DNA of 64,000 nt from Algoriphagus oliviformis (GCF_017254915.1 NZ_JAFKCT010000002.1:1-64000), one strand, 5' to 3'; positions 1-8,075 are shown, counted from the stretch's first letter. A program made the numbers and translations. Notes: generated by a model from the sequence alone, not told the origin.

Positions 1-124
1 TTCCCACATTCCCACACTTCTTGAAAATCTAAATAGGGATTTTCAGGTGTGGAAATATGGAAAACTCACGCCCTTCCTGTATACTTGACCTCAAACCATT
101 CCTGTCCTAAAGATTGGGGAATGC

Positions 125-235
125 TCATTTGTTTTCTTCAGCGATCTCAGCTTTGTCACAGGAGCATTCCAATTCTTGTGAATATGCCTGAAAGGACATT
201 GAAATTAGTGTGAATATAAAAATTGCTGATTTCAT
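125..235 (-). pseudogene. Possible truncated secreted protein (36 aa)
   Basis: The minus-strand frame reads a clean signal peptide (MKSAIFIFTLISMSFQAYSQ) followed by only 16 residues containing CSC before a stop. A 20-residue signal sequence with so little mature protein suggests either the 5' remnant of a decayed gene or a small secreted peptide. No continuation is visible in the sequence toward position 1. No ribosome-binding site is evident, which is normal for Bacteroidota. Function unknown. Confidence 0.3.
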
Positions 236-305
236 TGAAAATGTAATTGGAAGCAGATTTGACCTCCACATTTCATACTTAGTATAAATTCTTTCTGTTG
301 TAACG

Positions 306-331
306 CTTCGGAATTGCAAATTCCGAAGAGC
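306..331. repeat. Hairpin repeat, TTCGGAATT/AATTCCGAA type
   Basis: A 10-bp stem CTTCGGAATT / AATTCCGAAG with a 3-nt GCA loop, followed by AGCG. A degraded copy lies at about 444-471 (TTCGGAATTGCAATCCCGAA followed by GAGCG) and the right arm recurs at 9064-9084 (TTGCAAATTCCGAAGAGCG). All copies are intergenic, so this is a dispersed non-coding repeat. Confidence 0.6.
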
Positions 332-346
332 GGTGAGTAGTTGATA

Positions 347-417
347 AATGGCTAAAGCCATTGACGAGATCGAATCGCCATGAATAGCCCCCGGCTTAAG
401 CCGGGGGCTATTCATGG
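347..417. repeat. REP-like double palindrome
   Basis: Two perfect inverted repeats 15 bp apart: 347-362 (AATGGCT-AA-AGCCATT) and the 40-bp palindrome 378-417, whose left half is CCATGAATAGCCCCCGGCTT. Both are built on the core GGCT-N2-AGCC. Paired hairpins of unequal strength are typical of bacterial REP/BIME elements mobilised by RAYT transposases; no such transposase gene is in the window. The 40-bp hairpin could also stop transcription, but it has no T-run. Confidence 0.6.
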
Positions 418-494
418 TTCGGATTTAAAATTCCAAGACCCCTAGTTCGGAATTGCAATCCCGAAGAGCGGGTACCTCAAAATCAGGCTTTGCC

Positions 495-519
495 AATCTC
501 AAATCTCAAATCTCAAATC
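495..519. repeat. 7-bp tandem repeat (AATCTCA)3.6
   Basis: Three full copies and one partial copy of AATCTCA lie directly beyond the stop codon of the minus-strand namZ gene. Short tandem arrays like this can expand or contract; here it is outside coding sequence and shows no obvious role. Confidence 0.7.
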
Positions 520-523
520 CCCC

Positions 524-1705
524 TCACTTATAAATCAAATACTTCTCCCGCCTCATCTTGTACTGATCCAGTCCGGCCTTCCAGCTTTCGCGGATTTCGG
601 ACTCGGTCTTTCCGGCAAGGATCTGCTTTTTAAGTTCGTCGGTGCCGACTAGGGTGTTGAAGTAGTTGTTAAAAAACTTCTCCTTCATGCCTGACTTCGT
701 GTACGCATCCAGGAGATAGCTCAAGGTGAAGTGATGATCCATGGATTCTCCCCTCAGATCCACGCCATAGCAGAGCTTGTCCTGAAGGGGCGGGGTCTTG
801 GACATGCCGTCTATGCTGACGGGGGTAAAGGTGAAGTCGCCGAATTTGGGATCGGGATAGCCATAGACCTGGAAGGGGAAGTAAGTGCCTCTGCCCAGCG
901 ACACCACCGTGCCCTCAAAAAGGCAGGTGCTGGGATAGAGCTTGATCGCCAAGTCACTGGGCAGGTTGGGGGAAGGCTTTACGGGAAGGTTGTAGGGAGT
1001 CTGGTGCGTCCAGCCCGAGACCGGAATCACGGTGAGATCGGCCATGATGCCTCCCTTGAGCCATTTTTCTCCGTTGATCATCTGCGCCAGTTCGCCCACG
1101 GTCAGTCCATGGACGATGGGGATGTTGTGCATTCCGACGAAGGATTCGAACCCCTTCTTCAGCATGGGGCCATCGATGTAGTTGCCGTTTGGATTGGGGC
1201 GGTCGAAGATGATGACCTTTTTGCCCTGCTCGGCACAGGCCTCCATCACATAGTGCATGGTGGAGATGTAGGTGAAAAAGCGCGTTCCCACATCCTGGAG
1301 GTCAAAGATGAGCACGTCGAGATCGGCGATTTGGGCGGCGCTGGGTTTCTTGTTGTTGCCGTAAAGAGAGACTATCGGAAGCCCGGTCTTCTGGTCGATG
1401 CTGTTGTCCACCTTTTCGCCCGCATCCGCCGTGCCACGGAAACCGTGCTCGGGTACAAAGACCTTTTTCACCGCAATGCCTTTCTCCAGCAGAAAATCCA
1501 CGACGTGCTTGTTGGCGGACTGGGGCAGGATGCTGGTTTGGTTGCCGACTAGGCCTACCTTTTTGCCCTCCAGCATAGGAAGGTACAGGTCTGGGCGCTC
1601 CGATCCGGTCAGAACGGTCTGTTGGGAAAAGGAGACACCCGTCGTGCAAAGTGTCAATGAGAAAGCCAAAAAGTAAATCAGGAATAAGTTTTTCATTTGC
1701 TTCAT
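524..1705 (-). CDS. namZ: Exo-beta-N-acetylmuramidase NamZ family (DUF1343)
   Basis: The protein matches the DUF1343/NamZ family, which removes terminal N-acetylmuramic acid from peptidoglycan fragments for cell-wall recycling. Recognisable segments include KVGLVGNQTS, the VFVPEHGFRG loop, LIFDLQDVGTRFFTYISTM and FDRPNPNG, with full family length (about 390 residues). A signal peptide (NLFLIYFLAFSLTLCTTGVSF) points to the periplasm. I chose the start at 1705 (MKQMKN...); 1696 is an alternative, and the frame upstream is not protein-like. Other amino-sugar genes in the window (GH20 at 24 kb, NagX-like at 19 kb) fit a MurNAc/GlcNAc salvage role, but they are not in an operon with it. Confidence 0.88.
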   Translation of the reverse strand: MKQMKNLFLIYFLAFSLTLCTTGVSFSQQTVLTGSERPDLYLPMLEGKKVGLVGNQTSILPQSANKHVVDFLLEKGIAVKKVFVPEHGFRGTADAGEKVDNSIDQKTGLPIVSLYGNNKKPSAAQIADLDVLIFDLQDVGTRFFTYISTMHYVMEACAEQGKKVIIFDRPNPNGNYIDGPMLKKGFESFVGMHNIPIVHGLTVGELAQMINGEKWLKGGIMADLTVIPVSGWTHQTPYNLPVKPSPNLPSDLAIKLYPSTCLFEGTVVSLGRGTYFPFQVYGYPDPKFGDFTFTPVSIDGMSKTPPLQDKLCYGVDLRGESMDHHFTLSYLLDAYTKSGMKEKFFNNYFNTLVGTDELKKQILAGKTESEIRESWKAGLDQYKMRREKYLIYK

Positions 1706-1895
1706 GCTATTTTGCGGGAAGATTTTGGAAGACGGGAGACAGAAGCCGCTACCGCCCCGGGAATCCCATTGACGCAAATTACTAGGATTATCCGATCCAT
1801 TGCCACAAAGAGCGGTGTTAGTTGATGGGAGGTTGTGCCTTCGGCTTCGCGACTCTCGTCGCTCAGGTGCTCAGGCTGACATAGCGAGCGATCCT

Positions 1896-1925
1896 CAGTG
1901 GACTGTCGACCGTGGACCGTTGACC
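1896..1925. repeat. Intergenic repeat, GTGGACTGTCGAC type
   Basis: The sequence GTGGACTGTCGAC followed by CGTGGACCGTTGACC is one of four related copies in the window (also 10303-10331, 10361-10382 and 12878-12893). All are outside genes, in the short gaps around namZ and inside the his operon. It is a dispersed non-coding repeat of unknown role. Confidence 0.5.
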
Positions 1926-1973
1926 AAATTTATTGTCCTCAAAAAGTAAAAACATAAACGAAACAAAGCCCTT

Positions 1974-3191
1974 TTGAACCTTTCCTATTTCATCGCCAAG
2001 CGCATCAGTTTCAAGCAGGCCGGAGGGTTTTCGGGTACCATCCACCGCATCGCGGTCTGGAGCCTCGCCCTCGGGCTGGGAGTTTCCATCCTGGCATTCA
2101 TGGTGTTGGGAGGCTTTCAAAACACCGTTTCCGAGCGGGTTTTTGGTTTCACGGGGCACTACCAAGTGCAGCGATTCCAGATGAGCAACGCCTTTGAAGA
2201 GGCGCCTTTTTCGCTCAACTCGGACTTTTTCCAAAACTCCCAGCAGCTCGACTTCATCACCAAAACCCAGTCCTTTGCACACAAGGCCGCACTGCTCAAG
2301 GGCGACGAGGAGGTCGAGGGCATCCTCATGAAGGGGGTGGGCCGGGATTTTGACACGCTCGCCTTTTCCAAATACCTCGTCGAGGGACGCATGCTCCACC
2401 TGCCGGACTCCGGCACGAGCAACGAAGTCGTCCTCAGCCGCGTGATCGCCAACAAGCTCCTGCTCAACGTGGGCGACAAGGTGACGGTGTATTTCGTGCA
2501 GAATCCGCCGAGATTCAGAAGGGTAGAGGTCGTGGGAATCTTTGAGACGTACTTGGAAAATTTTGACGAAAAGATCGTCATCGGCGAGCTCCAGACCATC
2601 CGAAACCTCAACGGCTGGACGGCCGACCAGATCGGAGGCCTGGAGGTCTTCGTGGACGATCCCAAGCAGACCGAGGCCTATTTCCCCCAAATCGAAAACG
2701 CCCTCGACTTTGACCTGAAGCTGGTCGAGAGCCGAGGCCGCTTTTTGGAGATCTTTGACTGGCTCACGCTGCTGGATACCAACGTCGTGGTCTTCATCTC
2801 CCTGATCGGCTTCGTCGCGATCTTCAATATGGGCGCGATCCTTTTCATCCTCATCATGGAGCGCACGCAGATGATAGGCCTGCTCAAGGCCCTAGGCACG
2901 AGAAATGCCCAGATCCGCCGCATCTTCTTCTGGAACGGGATGAAGATCCTCGGCCGGGGATTGATCCTCGGCAATGCGATCGGGATAGGGATTGGTTTTC
3001 TGCAGGACCGATTCAAACTCGTGCCACTGGACGCTGCCAGCTACTACATGAGCTATGTGCCGATAGAGTGGAACTGGCCGGTGTTTGTTTGGTTGAATAT
3101 CGGGATCACCATCCTCACCGCCCTGGTGCTTTGGATTCCCGTGCTGGTGATCTCCCGCGTCGATCCGATCAAGTCAATCCGCTTCGATTGA
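1974..3191 (+). CDS. LolC/LolE-like ABC transporter permease (FtsX family)
   Basis: A 405-residue permease with the MacB/FtsX layout: one N-terminal membrane helix (about residues 25-48), a large periplasmic domain, then three helices (about 272-300, 316-340, 368-395) with the conserved segment MIGLLKALGTRNAQIRRIFF. It starts at a TTG codon, giving MNLSYFIAKRISF, the usual N-terminus of this family. LolC/E proteins extract lipoproteins from the inner membrane together with the ATPase LolD; a LolD-like ATPase gene is 56 kb away at 58052-58768, so pairing is only inference. The 3' end overlaps the convergent mannosyltransferase gene by 23 bp. Confidence 0.85.
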   Translation: MNLSYFIAKRISFKQAGGFSGTIHRIAVWSLALGLGVSILAFMVLGGFQNTVSERVFGFTGHYQVQRFQMSNAFEEAPFSLNSDFFQNSQQLDFITKTQSFAHKAALLKGDEEVEGILMKGVGRDFDTLAFSKYLVEGRMLHLPDSGTSNEVVLSRVIANKLLLNVGDKVTVYFVQNPPRFRRVEVVGIFETYLENFDEKIVIGELQTIRNLNGWTADQIGGLEVFVDDPKQTEAYFPQIENALDFDLKLVESRGRFLEIFDWLTLLDTNVVVFISLIGFVAIFNMGAILFILIMERTQMIGLLKALGTRNAQIRRIFFWNGMKILGRGLILGNAIGIGIGFLQDRFKLVPLDAASYYMSYVPIEWNWPVFVWLNIGITILTALVLWIPVLVISRVDPIKSIRFD

Positions 3192-3921
3192 GCTTGTAGG
3201 GGGAAAAAATACTTTTGATTTTCATCCAGATTACGCCGAGCACGGCTTCCTTGAAGATCTTGGGGCTCATCTTGGACGTCCCCTTGGTGCGGTCGGTGAA
3301 GATGATCGGCACCTCGATGATCTTGAATCCCAGCTTCCAGGTAGTGAATTTCATCTCGATCTGAAAGGCATAGCCGATGAACTTGATCTCATCCAGCTTG
3401 ATCCCCTCCAGTACGGAACGGTGGTAGCACTTGAAGCCTGCGGTGGCGTCCTTCACCGGCAGTCCCGTGATGAAGTCCACGTACACGCTGGCAAAGTAGG
3501 ACATCAGCACGCGTCCCATGGGCCAGTTGACCACATTCACGCCCGTGATGTAGCGAGAGCCGATGGCGAGGTCAAAGGCTCGGTCCTTCACGGCCTCGTA
3601 GAGCCGGATGAGGTCTTTGGGATCGTGGGAAAAGTCGCAGTCCATCTCGAAGATGAAGTCGTAGCTGCGCTCCAGGGCCCACTTGAAGCCGGCGATGTAG
3701 GCGGTGCCCAGGCCGAGTTTTCCCTCGCGCTCCATGAGGTGAAGGCGCTGGGGGTAGGAGGTTTGGAGGGATTTGACGATGGCTCCGGTGCCGTCGGGCG
3801 ACCCGTCATCGATGATCAGGAGCTCAAAATCACCGGCCAGTCCCATCACCGCCTGCACCATGTCGCTGATGTTTTCCAGCTCATTGTAGGTAGGGATGAT
3901 GACGAGTTTGCGGTGGCTCAT
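3169..3921 (-). CDS. Polyprenol-phosphate mannosyltransferase (GT2)
   Basis: A 250-residue family-2 glycosyltransferase resembling dolichol-phosphate mannose synthase, which transfers mannose from GDP-mannose to a lipid-phosphate carrier at the inner membrane. Seen motifs: N-terminal VIIPTYNELENI, the metal-binding LLIIDDGSPDGT, EMDCDFSHDP (acceptor DxD-like), and the KDATAGFKCYHR block. There is no C-terminal membrane domain, as in the short Bacteroidota forms. Start chosen at MSHRKLVIIPTYNE (3921). Its 3' end overlaps the ABC permease by 23 bp on the opposite strand. Confidence 0.88.
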   Translation of the reverse strand: MSHRKLVIIPTYNELENISDMVQAVMGLAGDFELLIIDDGSPDGTGAIVKSLQTSYPQRLHLMEREGKLGLGTAYIAGFKWALERSYDFIFEMDCDFSHDPKDLIRLYEAVKDRAFDLAIGSRYITGVNVVNWPMGRVLMSYFASVYVDFITGLPVKDATAGFKCYHRSVLEGIKLDEIKFIGYAFQIEMKFTTWKLGFKIIEVPIIFTDRTKGTSKMSPKIFKEAVLGVIWMKIKSIFSPYKLNRSGLT

Positions 3922-4018
3922 GGCGGGTTTAAAGGCCAAAAGTAAGGTTTTGGGGCAATTTTTTAAGAGCGGTCTCTGTGAATTTTGCTTAAAAGCTAGT
4001 TTTGTGCAAAAAACGCCT

Positions 4019-4900
4019 ATGTCCCTGCATGTCGCCATTGTCAGCTACCATTCCGTCGGTGCCTACGACACCGGCACGGTCAACGAAGACAAGATCCTTT
4101 CGTCCATCCTGAGCGGATTGGGTATCTCCCACGAGGTCACCGTCTGGTCGGACAGGGACTTGGACTGGAGCCGTTTTTCCCATCTGCTGATCAAGTCGCC
4201 CTGGGATTACTTTGACTACTACGTGGACTTTTTGCTTTGGATAGCCAAAATCAGGGCGCTCGGCATCCCCGTGCTCAACGATCTCGATACCATCCAATGG
4301 AACTCAAGCAAGGAATACCTGCTCGAAATTGCCTCCAAGGGCTTTCCAGTGGTCTCCGGACTCATCCTGGAGAAAGGCAGCCAGCCGGACTTAGCCCGGA
4401 TCCAGGAGCAGGTCAAGGGCGACACCATCGTGGTCAAGCCCCTGGTCAGCGGTGGGGCAAAGAACACGCTGAGGATCCCCGTCTCCGACTGGGAAAATCA
4501 GTCGGCAAGGGTAGCCGAGCTTCTGCAAGCCGAGGACTTCCTTGCCCAGCCCTACATCCCCGAGGTGGCCGAGGTGGGGGAATATTCCGTGTTGTTTTTC
4601 AACGGGCAGTTTTCCCATGCCGTGCTGAAGACCCCGGCCAAGGCCGACTTCCGCGTCCAGCACTACTTTGGGGGGACTATCCAGGAGATACAGCCCAGCG
4701 CGGCGATGCTGGATTCCTGCCAGCGGCTTATGGATACCTTCGGAAAAGACACCCTCTACGGACGTGGGGACGGAGTGGAAATCGAAGGGGTCTTCCACCT
4801 GATGGAACTGGAACTGATCGAGCCTTACCTCTTTTTGGCTTTGTCTGAAAAAGCGATTCCGAACTACAGAGAGGCGCTGCGCAAGCGCTTGCTGGAGTAG
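4019..4900 (+). CDS. ATP-grasp domain protein (RimK/DcsG-like)
   Basis: A 293-residue protein with an ATP-grasp fold: an N-terminal region ending in the ligand-binding SPWDYF and NSSKEYL segments, the ATP-lysine strand (TIVVKPLVSGGAKNT), the EYSVLFFNGQFSHAVLKTP sheet and the metal-binding acidic residues near MELELIEPYLFL. Such enzymes join a carboxylate to an amine, thiol or hydroxyl using ATP. The pattern is closest to the prokaryotic glutathione synthetase/cycloserine-type group; the substrate is unknown. Start at MSLHVAIVSYHS; it diverges from the mannosyltransferase gene with about 97 bp between start codons. Confidence 0.8.
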   Translation: MSLHVAIVSYHSVGAYDTGTVNEDKILSSILSGLGISHEVTVWSDRDLDWSRFSHLLIKSPWDYFDYYVDFLLWIAKIRALGIPVLNDLDTIQWNSSKEYLLEIASKGFPVVSGLILEKGSQPDLARIQEQVKGDTIVVKPLVSGGAKNTLRIPVSDWENQSARVAELLQAEDFLAQPYIPEVAEVGEYSVLFFNGQFSHAVLKTPAKADFRVQHYFGGTIQEIQPSAAMLDSCQRLMDTFGKDTLYGRGDGVEIEGVFHLMELELIEPYLFLALSEKAIPNYREALRKRLLE

Positions 4901-5414
4901 GAGACGGGGAAGTGGGAAGTCGGGGAGTAGGAAGTACGGAAGTAGGAAGTCAGTTTGTTTTGGAGTAATTCTTCGAAAGCGGTTAGTCCAAAAGAACGAG
5001 CTTTTGGTTGGTGAGGGGATTTTCGCTAGGTGCTCATGACTGCGTCTAGCTGGAGGTGTTCTTTTGGTTTTTTTTCAACCAGATTTTAGAAGGGGAACTG
5101 GGTGGCGTGGACGAAATGGTTAATTTGGGAATGAAAAAAAGCGGGGAAGAAATCCTTCTTCCCCATAAACACGACACAGAGTAGGGAGCGGGACAAATAC
5201 GAGGGTTATGGGCAAGATTTAAAATGACAGACGAACAGCAACGAACAGAAGAAAGAAATCTGCCCACAAAATCGTATAAAAGCAAAACTCTGGAGAGTGA
5301 TGTGACAAACAGCAGTACTAGTGATAGAAGTTGGTTTTGGTGGAAAAGATTGTGGTCATAGATCCTTCACAAGCCCTATGCAAAGCCGCTTTTGAGGGAT
5401 TAAAAAGAAAGACA
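4901..5414. other. Intergenic region with GGAAGT low-complexity tract
   Basis: No gene is supported. The first 60 bp consist of irregular repeats of GGGAAGTNGGAAGT (4903-4951). From about 5200 the base composition turns sharply AT-rich, marking the left edge of the island that carries the next three genes. A possible upstream extension of the following ORF (start at 5331) falls inside this stretch. Confidence 0.55.
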
Positions 5415-5888
5415 ATGAAGTACAAGAACTATAAATCAGCAATTCATAATTTTACTCACTCCTTCATTAGTGTTGATTATACGAGAAGTGGATGTCTAGC
5501 TGTGAATGTTTTAATTGATTTGTATAATCTTGGCCTTGACACTAAGTCAACTTTTGACTTTATAAGTAAGACAATTCTACCTAGACAAGCAGAGTCAGAA
5601 GAAAGTAATCAATTACTAAATGATTACTTGGAATGGCTACTAGATCATTTTGAATCACACAATTGCGACTTGAGTCAATTGGAAATATTAGAAGTAAGTA
5701 TTTGGACTGACTTTGACAGGGCTATTTTTCCGACAGGAATGAATGACACAGGTGAATTTAAAATCAATGCTTTGACAAAATGGAAACCGCACGGACGAGA
5801 AGAAGAAACTATTGAGATTTCCCAGATTGAGTTAATTAAGAAGGATTTTTTGAAATTGAGAATTCCTGAGATGAAATATCGTGGCTAA
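5415..5888 (+). CDS. Hypothetical protein, AT-rich island
   Basis: A 157-residue soluble protein that I do not recognise. It begins MKYKNYKSAIHNFTHSFISV and ends in a charged stretch; there is no signal peptide or membrane segment. The ORF could start at 5331 (185 aa), but the ATG at 5415 gives a more protein-like N-terminus. Base composition is far more AT-rich than in neighbouring genes, so recent transfer is likely. It overlaps the next gene by 8 bp (GTGGCTAA), so the two are probably translationally coupled. Small proteins of this sort often act as immunity or antitoxin proteins, which is only a guess. Confidence 0.55.
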   Translation: MKYKNYKSAIHNFTHSFISVDYTRSGCLAVNVLIDLYNLGLDTKSTFDFISKTILPRQAESEESNQLLNDYLEWLLDHFESHNCDLSQLEILEVSIWTDFDRAIFPTGMNDTGEFKINALTKWKPHGREEETIEISQIELIKKDFLKLRIPEMKYRG

Positions 5889-6156
5889 AATATTTACGAT
5901 TAGAAATATTTTGATTGGATTAGCTATAGCAATCTTCGATTTGATAGTCTATTTCGTTCTTGGTTTGTTGCTGATGAACTATGATGATTTTTATGATGCT
6001 AGTAAGGGCGAATATTGGAGTATGGAGAGTATGATCTTTTGGCAAAAAGTAAATTATATCGGTTTCAATCTTTGGATTTTCATTAACATTGTTGTAATTG
6101 GAATAGTGATCTATAGGGTTGTAAAAATAGTACAGAAAAGTGCCTTGCAACAATAA
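5881..6156 (+). CDS. Small two-helix membrane protein
   Basis: A 91-residue protein with two strongly hydrophobic segments (about residues 9-32 and 60-82) separated by an acidic loop (YDDFYDASKGEYWSMESM). It starts at GTG inside the stop region of the preceding gene (8-bp overlap), implying coupled translation. AT-rich like its partner. No family recognised; an inner-membrane location follows from the helices. Confidence 0.5.
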   Translation: MAKIFTIRNILIGLAIAIFDLIVYFVLGLLLMNYDDFYDASKGEYWSMESMIFWQKVNYIGFNLWIFINIVVIGIVIYRVVKIVQKSALQQ

Positions 6157-6220
6157 TTGATACAGTAGATCCTGTACGGGATACGCACCATTTAAACGTT
6201 GATAGTAGTACTTCAGGACA

Positions 6221-6657
6221 ATGACGATAGCTAGCATAGAGGAAAGACGACTGCCTTTTATGGTTATTACCAAAGCGATTAGGAGTGGTAACGAGCTTGG
6301 TTGGCGACAAAATGACGTCCTTGCCACAATTGAGGCCGCACGAAAATTGAAATTGGCAGTCACCGGTGGCCAAGTGCAATTGTTTTACCCGAGGGAACCT
6401 TTGAGCTGTATTGGTTGACATATGACCCGGACGAGAGACGAAAAGGAGAGAAATGGATTGATTACTGCAACAGGACAGCGGACGAGATGACAACTGGGTT
6501 TAAGACACTGGTCGCAAAAATAGACTTCGAAAAGGAAGCATTGGCTTCGTTCGACTTCCTCAGGGGTAAAAAAATGAAAGGAGCTAACATTGAGGATTAC
6601 AGGGTTTTCATAATATACTTTGACGACATGGAGTCTGACTTGTGGTGTGGTGAATGA
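6221..6657 (+). pseudogene. Frameshifted hypothetical gene
   Basis: Two overlapping frames make one protein-like sequence: frame one (6221-about 6380) reads MTIASIEERRLPFMVITKAI... to TGGQVQ, and the adjacent frame continues VLPEGTFELYWLTYDPDERR... to 6657. The join is near 6379-6387, in a T-rich run (AATTGTTTTACC), where one base appears lost. The second frame has no ATG near its beginning (only a TTG at 6415), while its translation upstream is sensible, which supports a frameshift rather than two genes. The intact product would be about 145 residues. Function unknown. A sequencing error in the T-run would explain it equally well. Confidence 0.55.
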
Positions 6658-6820
6658 AGCACTTCTATCAACAACAGGCTATAACTTATTCGGCTGGACG
6701 GCTAACAGCAAACTTTTGTCTCCGTGTCCACTTTTGGTTTCGGTGGATAGGAAATTGATTCGATACTGACCTGAACTCAAAGCCCGAAACCGTCCACAGT
6801 AACTTTAAAAAACAAAAAAG

Positions 6821-7216
6821 ATGAAAGTAACTCTCACAAGCATTCCAGTGCAAGACCAGGAAAAAGCATTGAGGTTTTATACCGAGAAACTGGGCTTTCT
6901 TAAAAAGAAGGACGAACCCTTAGGGGGTGGCAATAGATGGCTAACCTTGTTTGCGAAAGATTGGCAGGATGGGCCGGAACTCTTGTTGGAGCCTGGCCCC
7001 AACCATTTTGAACCATTGAAAGTTTTTCAAAACGCGCTGAAAGAAGCGGGGATTCCTTGGACGCAGTTTGACGTGGACAATGTGGATGCTGAATATGAGA
7101 GATTGACCGCGCTTGGTGTGGAATTTACCGTAAAGCCGACCGAAGAGGGAAAGGTAAAATATGCCATTATCAACGATACCTGCGGAAATTATATTCAATT
7201 AGTACAGGAATTGTAA
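6821..7216 (+). CDS. VOC-family protein (glyoxalase/bleomycin-resistance fold)
   Basis: A 131-residue protein with the paired beta-alpha-beta-beta-beta modules of the vicinal-oxygen-chelate superfamily: first half VTLTSIPVQDQEKALRFYTEKLGF, second half with DNVDAEYERLTALGVEF and the closing INDTCGNYIQLVQEL. The terminal metal-ligand-like region (GNYIQLVQ) is present. Members act as dioxygenases, isomerases or drug-binding proteins; the substrate cannot be inferred. GC returns to the background level here, so it lies outside the AT-rich island. Confidence 0.8.
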   Translation: MKVTLTSIPVQDQEKALRFYTEKLGFLKKKDEPLGGGNRWLTLFAKDWQDGPELLLEPGPNHFEPLKVFQNALKEAGIPWTQFDVDNVDAEYERLTALGVEFTVKPTEEGKVKYAIINDTCGNYIQLVQEL

Positions 7217-7326
7217 AATCACCACTGCGAAAAAGGGCTATTCGTTATCGTCGAATGAACGTGCTTTTCTTCAGGAAATCCAAACATTTTTTTCCAAATT
7301 CGATTGATTACGAAACAGCTCTACAG

Positions 7327-8067
7327 ATGAAAAAACTACTCTGCCTCCTTTTTTGGGTTCCCTTTCTTTCTTTTGGCCAAGACCAGATCCCTGCACAAAA
7401 CGGGTCCATCGCCATACAGCCCATCCTACACGGGACTCTGGTGGTGTCCTATCAAGGGCTTACCCTCTACGTAGATCCTTATGGTGGTGCTAAAGGCTTC
7501 GAAGGACAGCAAGCTGCGGACCTAGTACTGATCACGGACATCCACGGGGATCACCACAATCAGGAGACGCTGGATGGATTGGAGCTGAGCCAAGCGACGA
7601 TCATCGCTCCGCAGGCGGTCGCCGAGAAGCTTCCCAAGGACAAATACAAAGCCGTGGTCGTTTTGGCCAATGGCGCTTCCACCGACTTCTCCGGGGCTAA
7701 GATCACTGCCCTCCCCATGTACAATCTGCCCGAGACGGCCGACAGCCGCCATCCCAAGGGTAGGGGAAATGGCTATGTGGTGGAAATGGGCGGAAAGAAG
7801 CTCTACTTCTCGGGAGACACCGAAGACATTGCTGAAATGCGGGCTTTGAAGGGGATCGATGTGGCCTTTGTCTGCATGAACCTGCCCTATACCATGGATG
7901 TGGAGCAGGCGGCAAGTGCCGTGTCCGACTTCAAGCCCAAGGTGGTCTATCCTTACCACTATCGGGGAACAGAAGGCCTGAGCGATGTGGAAAAGTTCAA
8001 AACCTTGGTGAATGCCGCTGCGCCGGAGGTAGAGGTCAGACTGAGAAACTGGTATCCGGAAAATTGA
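7327..8067 (+). CDS. Secreted metallo-beta-lactamase-fold hydrolase (UlaG-like)
   Basis: A 246-residue protein with a signal peptide (MKKLLCLLFWVPFLSFGQ) and the MBL fold of the UlaG-type subgroup: TLYVDPYGG, the metal motif ITDIHGDHHNQETL, GNGYVVEMGGKKLYFSGDTEDI, and a late His in VVYPYHYRGTEG. These enzymes usually bind one or two zinc or manganese ions and hydrolyse lactone or phosphoester bonds; the substrate is unknown. The start at 7327 was chosen because it gives a clean signal peptide. Periplasmic location is inferred. Confidence 0.85.
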   Translation: MKKLLCLLFWVPFLSFGQDQIPAQNGSIAIQPILHGTLVVSYQGLTLYVDPYGGAKGFEGQQAADLVLITDIHGDHHNQETLDGLELSQATIIAPQAVAEKLPKDKYKAVVVLANGASTDFSGAKITALPMYNLPETADSRHPKGRGNGYVVEMGGKKLYFSGDTEDIAEMRALKGIDVAFVCMNLPYTMDVEQAASAVSDFKPKVVYPYHYRGTEGLSDVEKFKTLVNAAAPEVEVRLRNWYPEN

Positions 8068-8075
8068 GGGATCGT

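Larger units (their letters stand above)
1..523. other. Intergenic region rich in small repeats
   Basis: No convincing full-length gene is seen here. The stretch holds a short secreted-peptide-like ORF on the minus strand (125-235), two hairpin repeats of the 'TTCGGAATTGCAA...' type (306-331 and about 444-471), a REP-like pair of palindromes (347-362 and 378-417) and a 7-bp tandem repeat (495-519). The packing of four different repeat types into 220 bp suggests a non-coding site tolerant of insertion. Confidence 0.6.

Noticed and set aside
731..1552. Long plus-strand ORF (273 codons) opposite namZ
   Set aside because: It is the mirror frame of the muramidase gene and shows no domain pattern.
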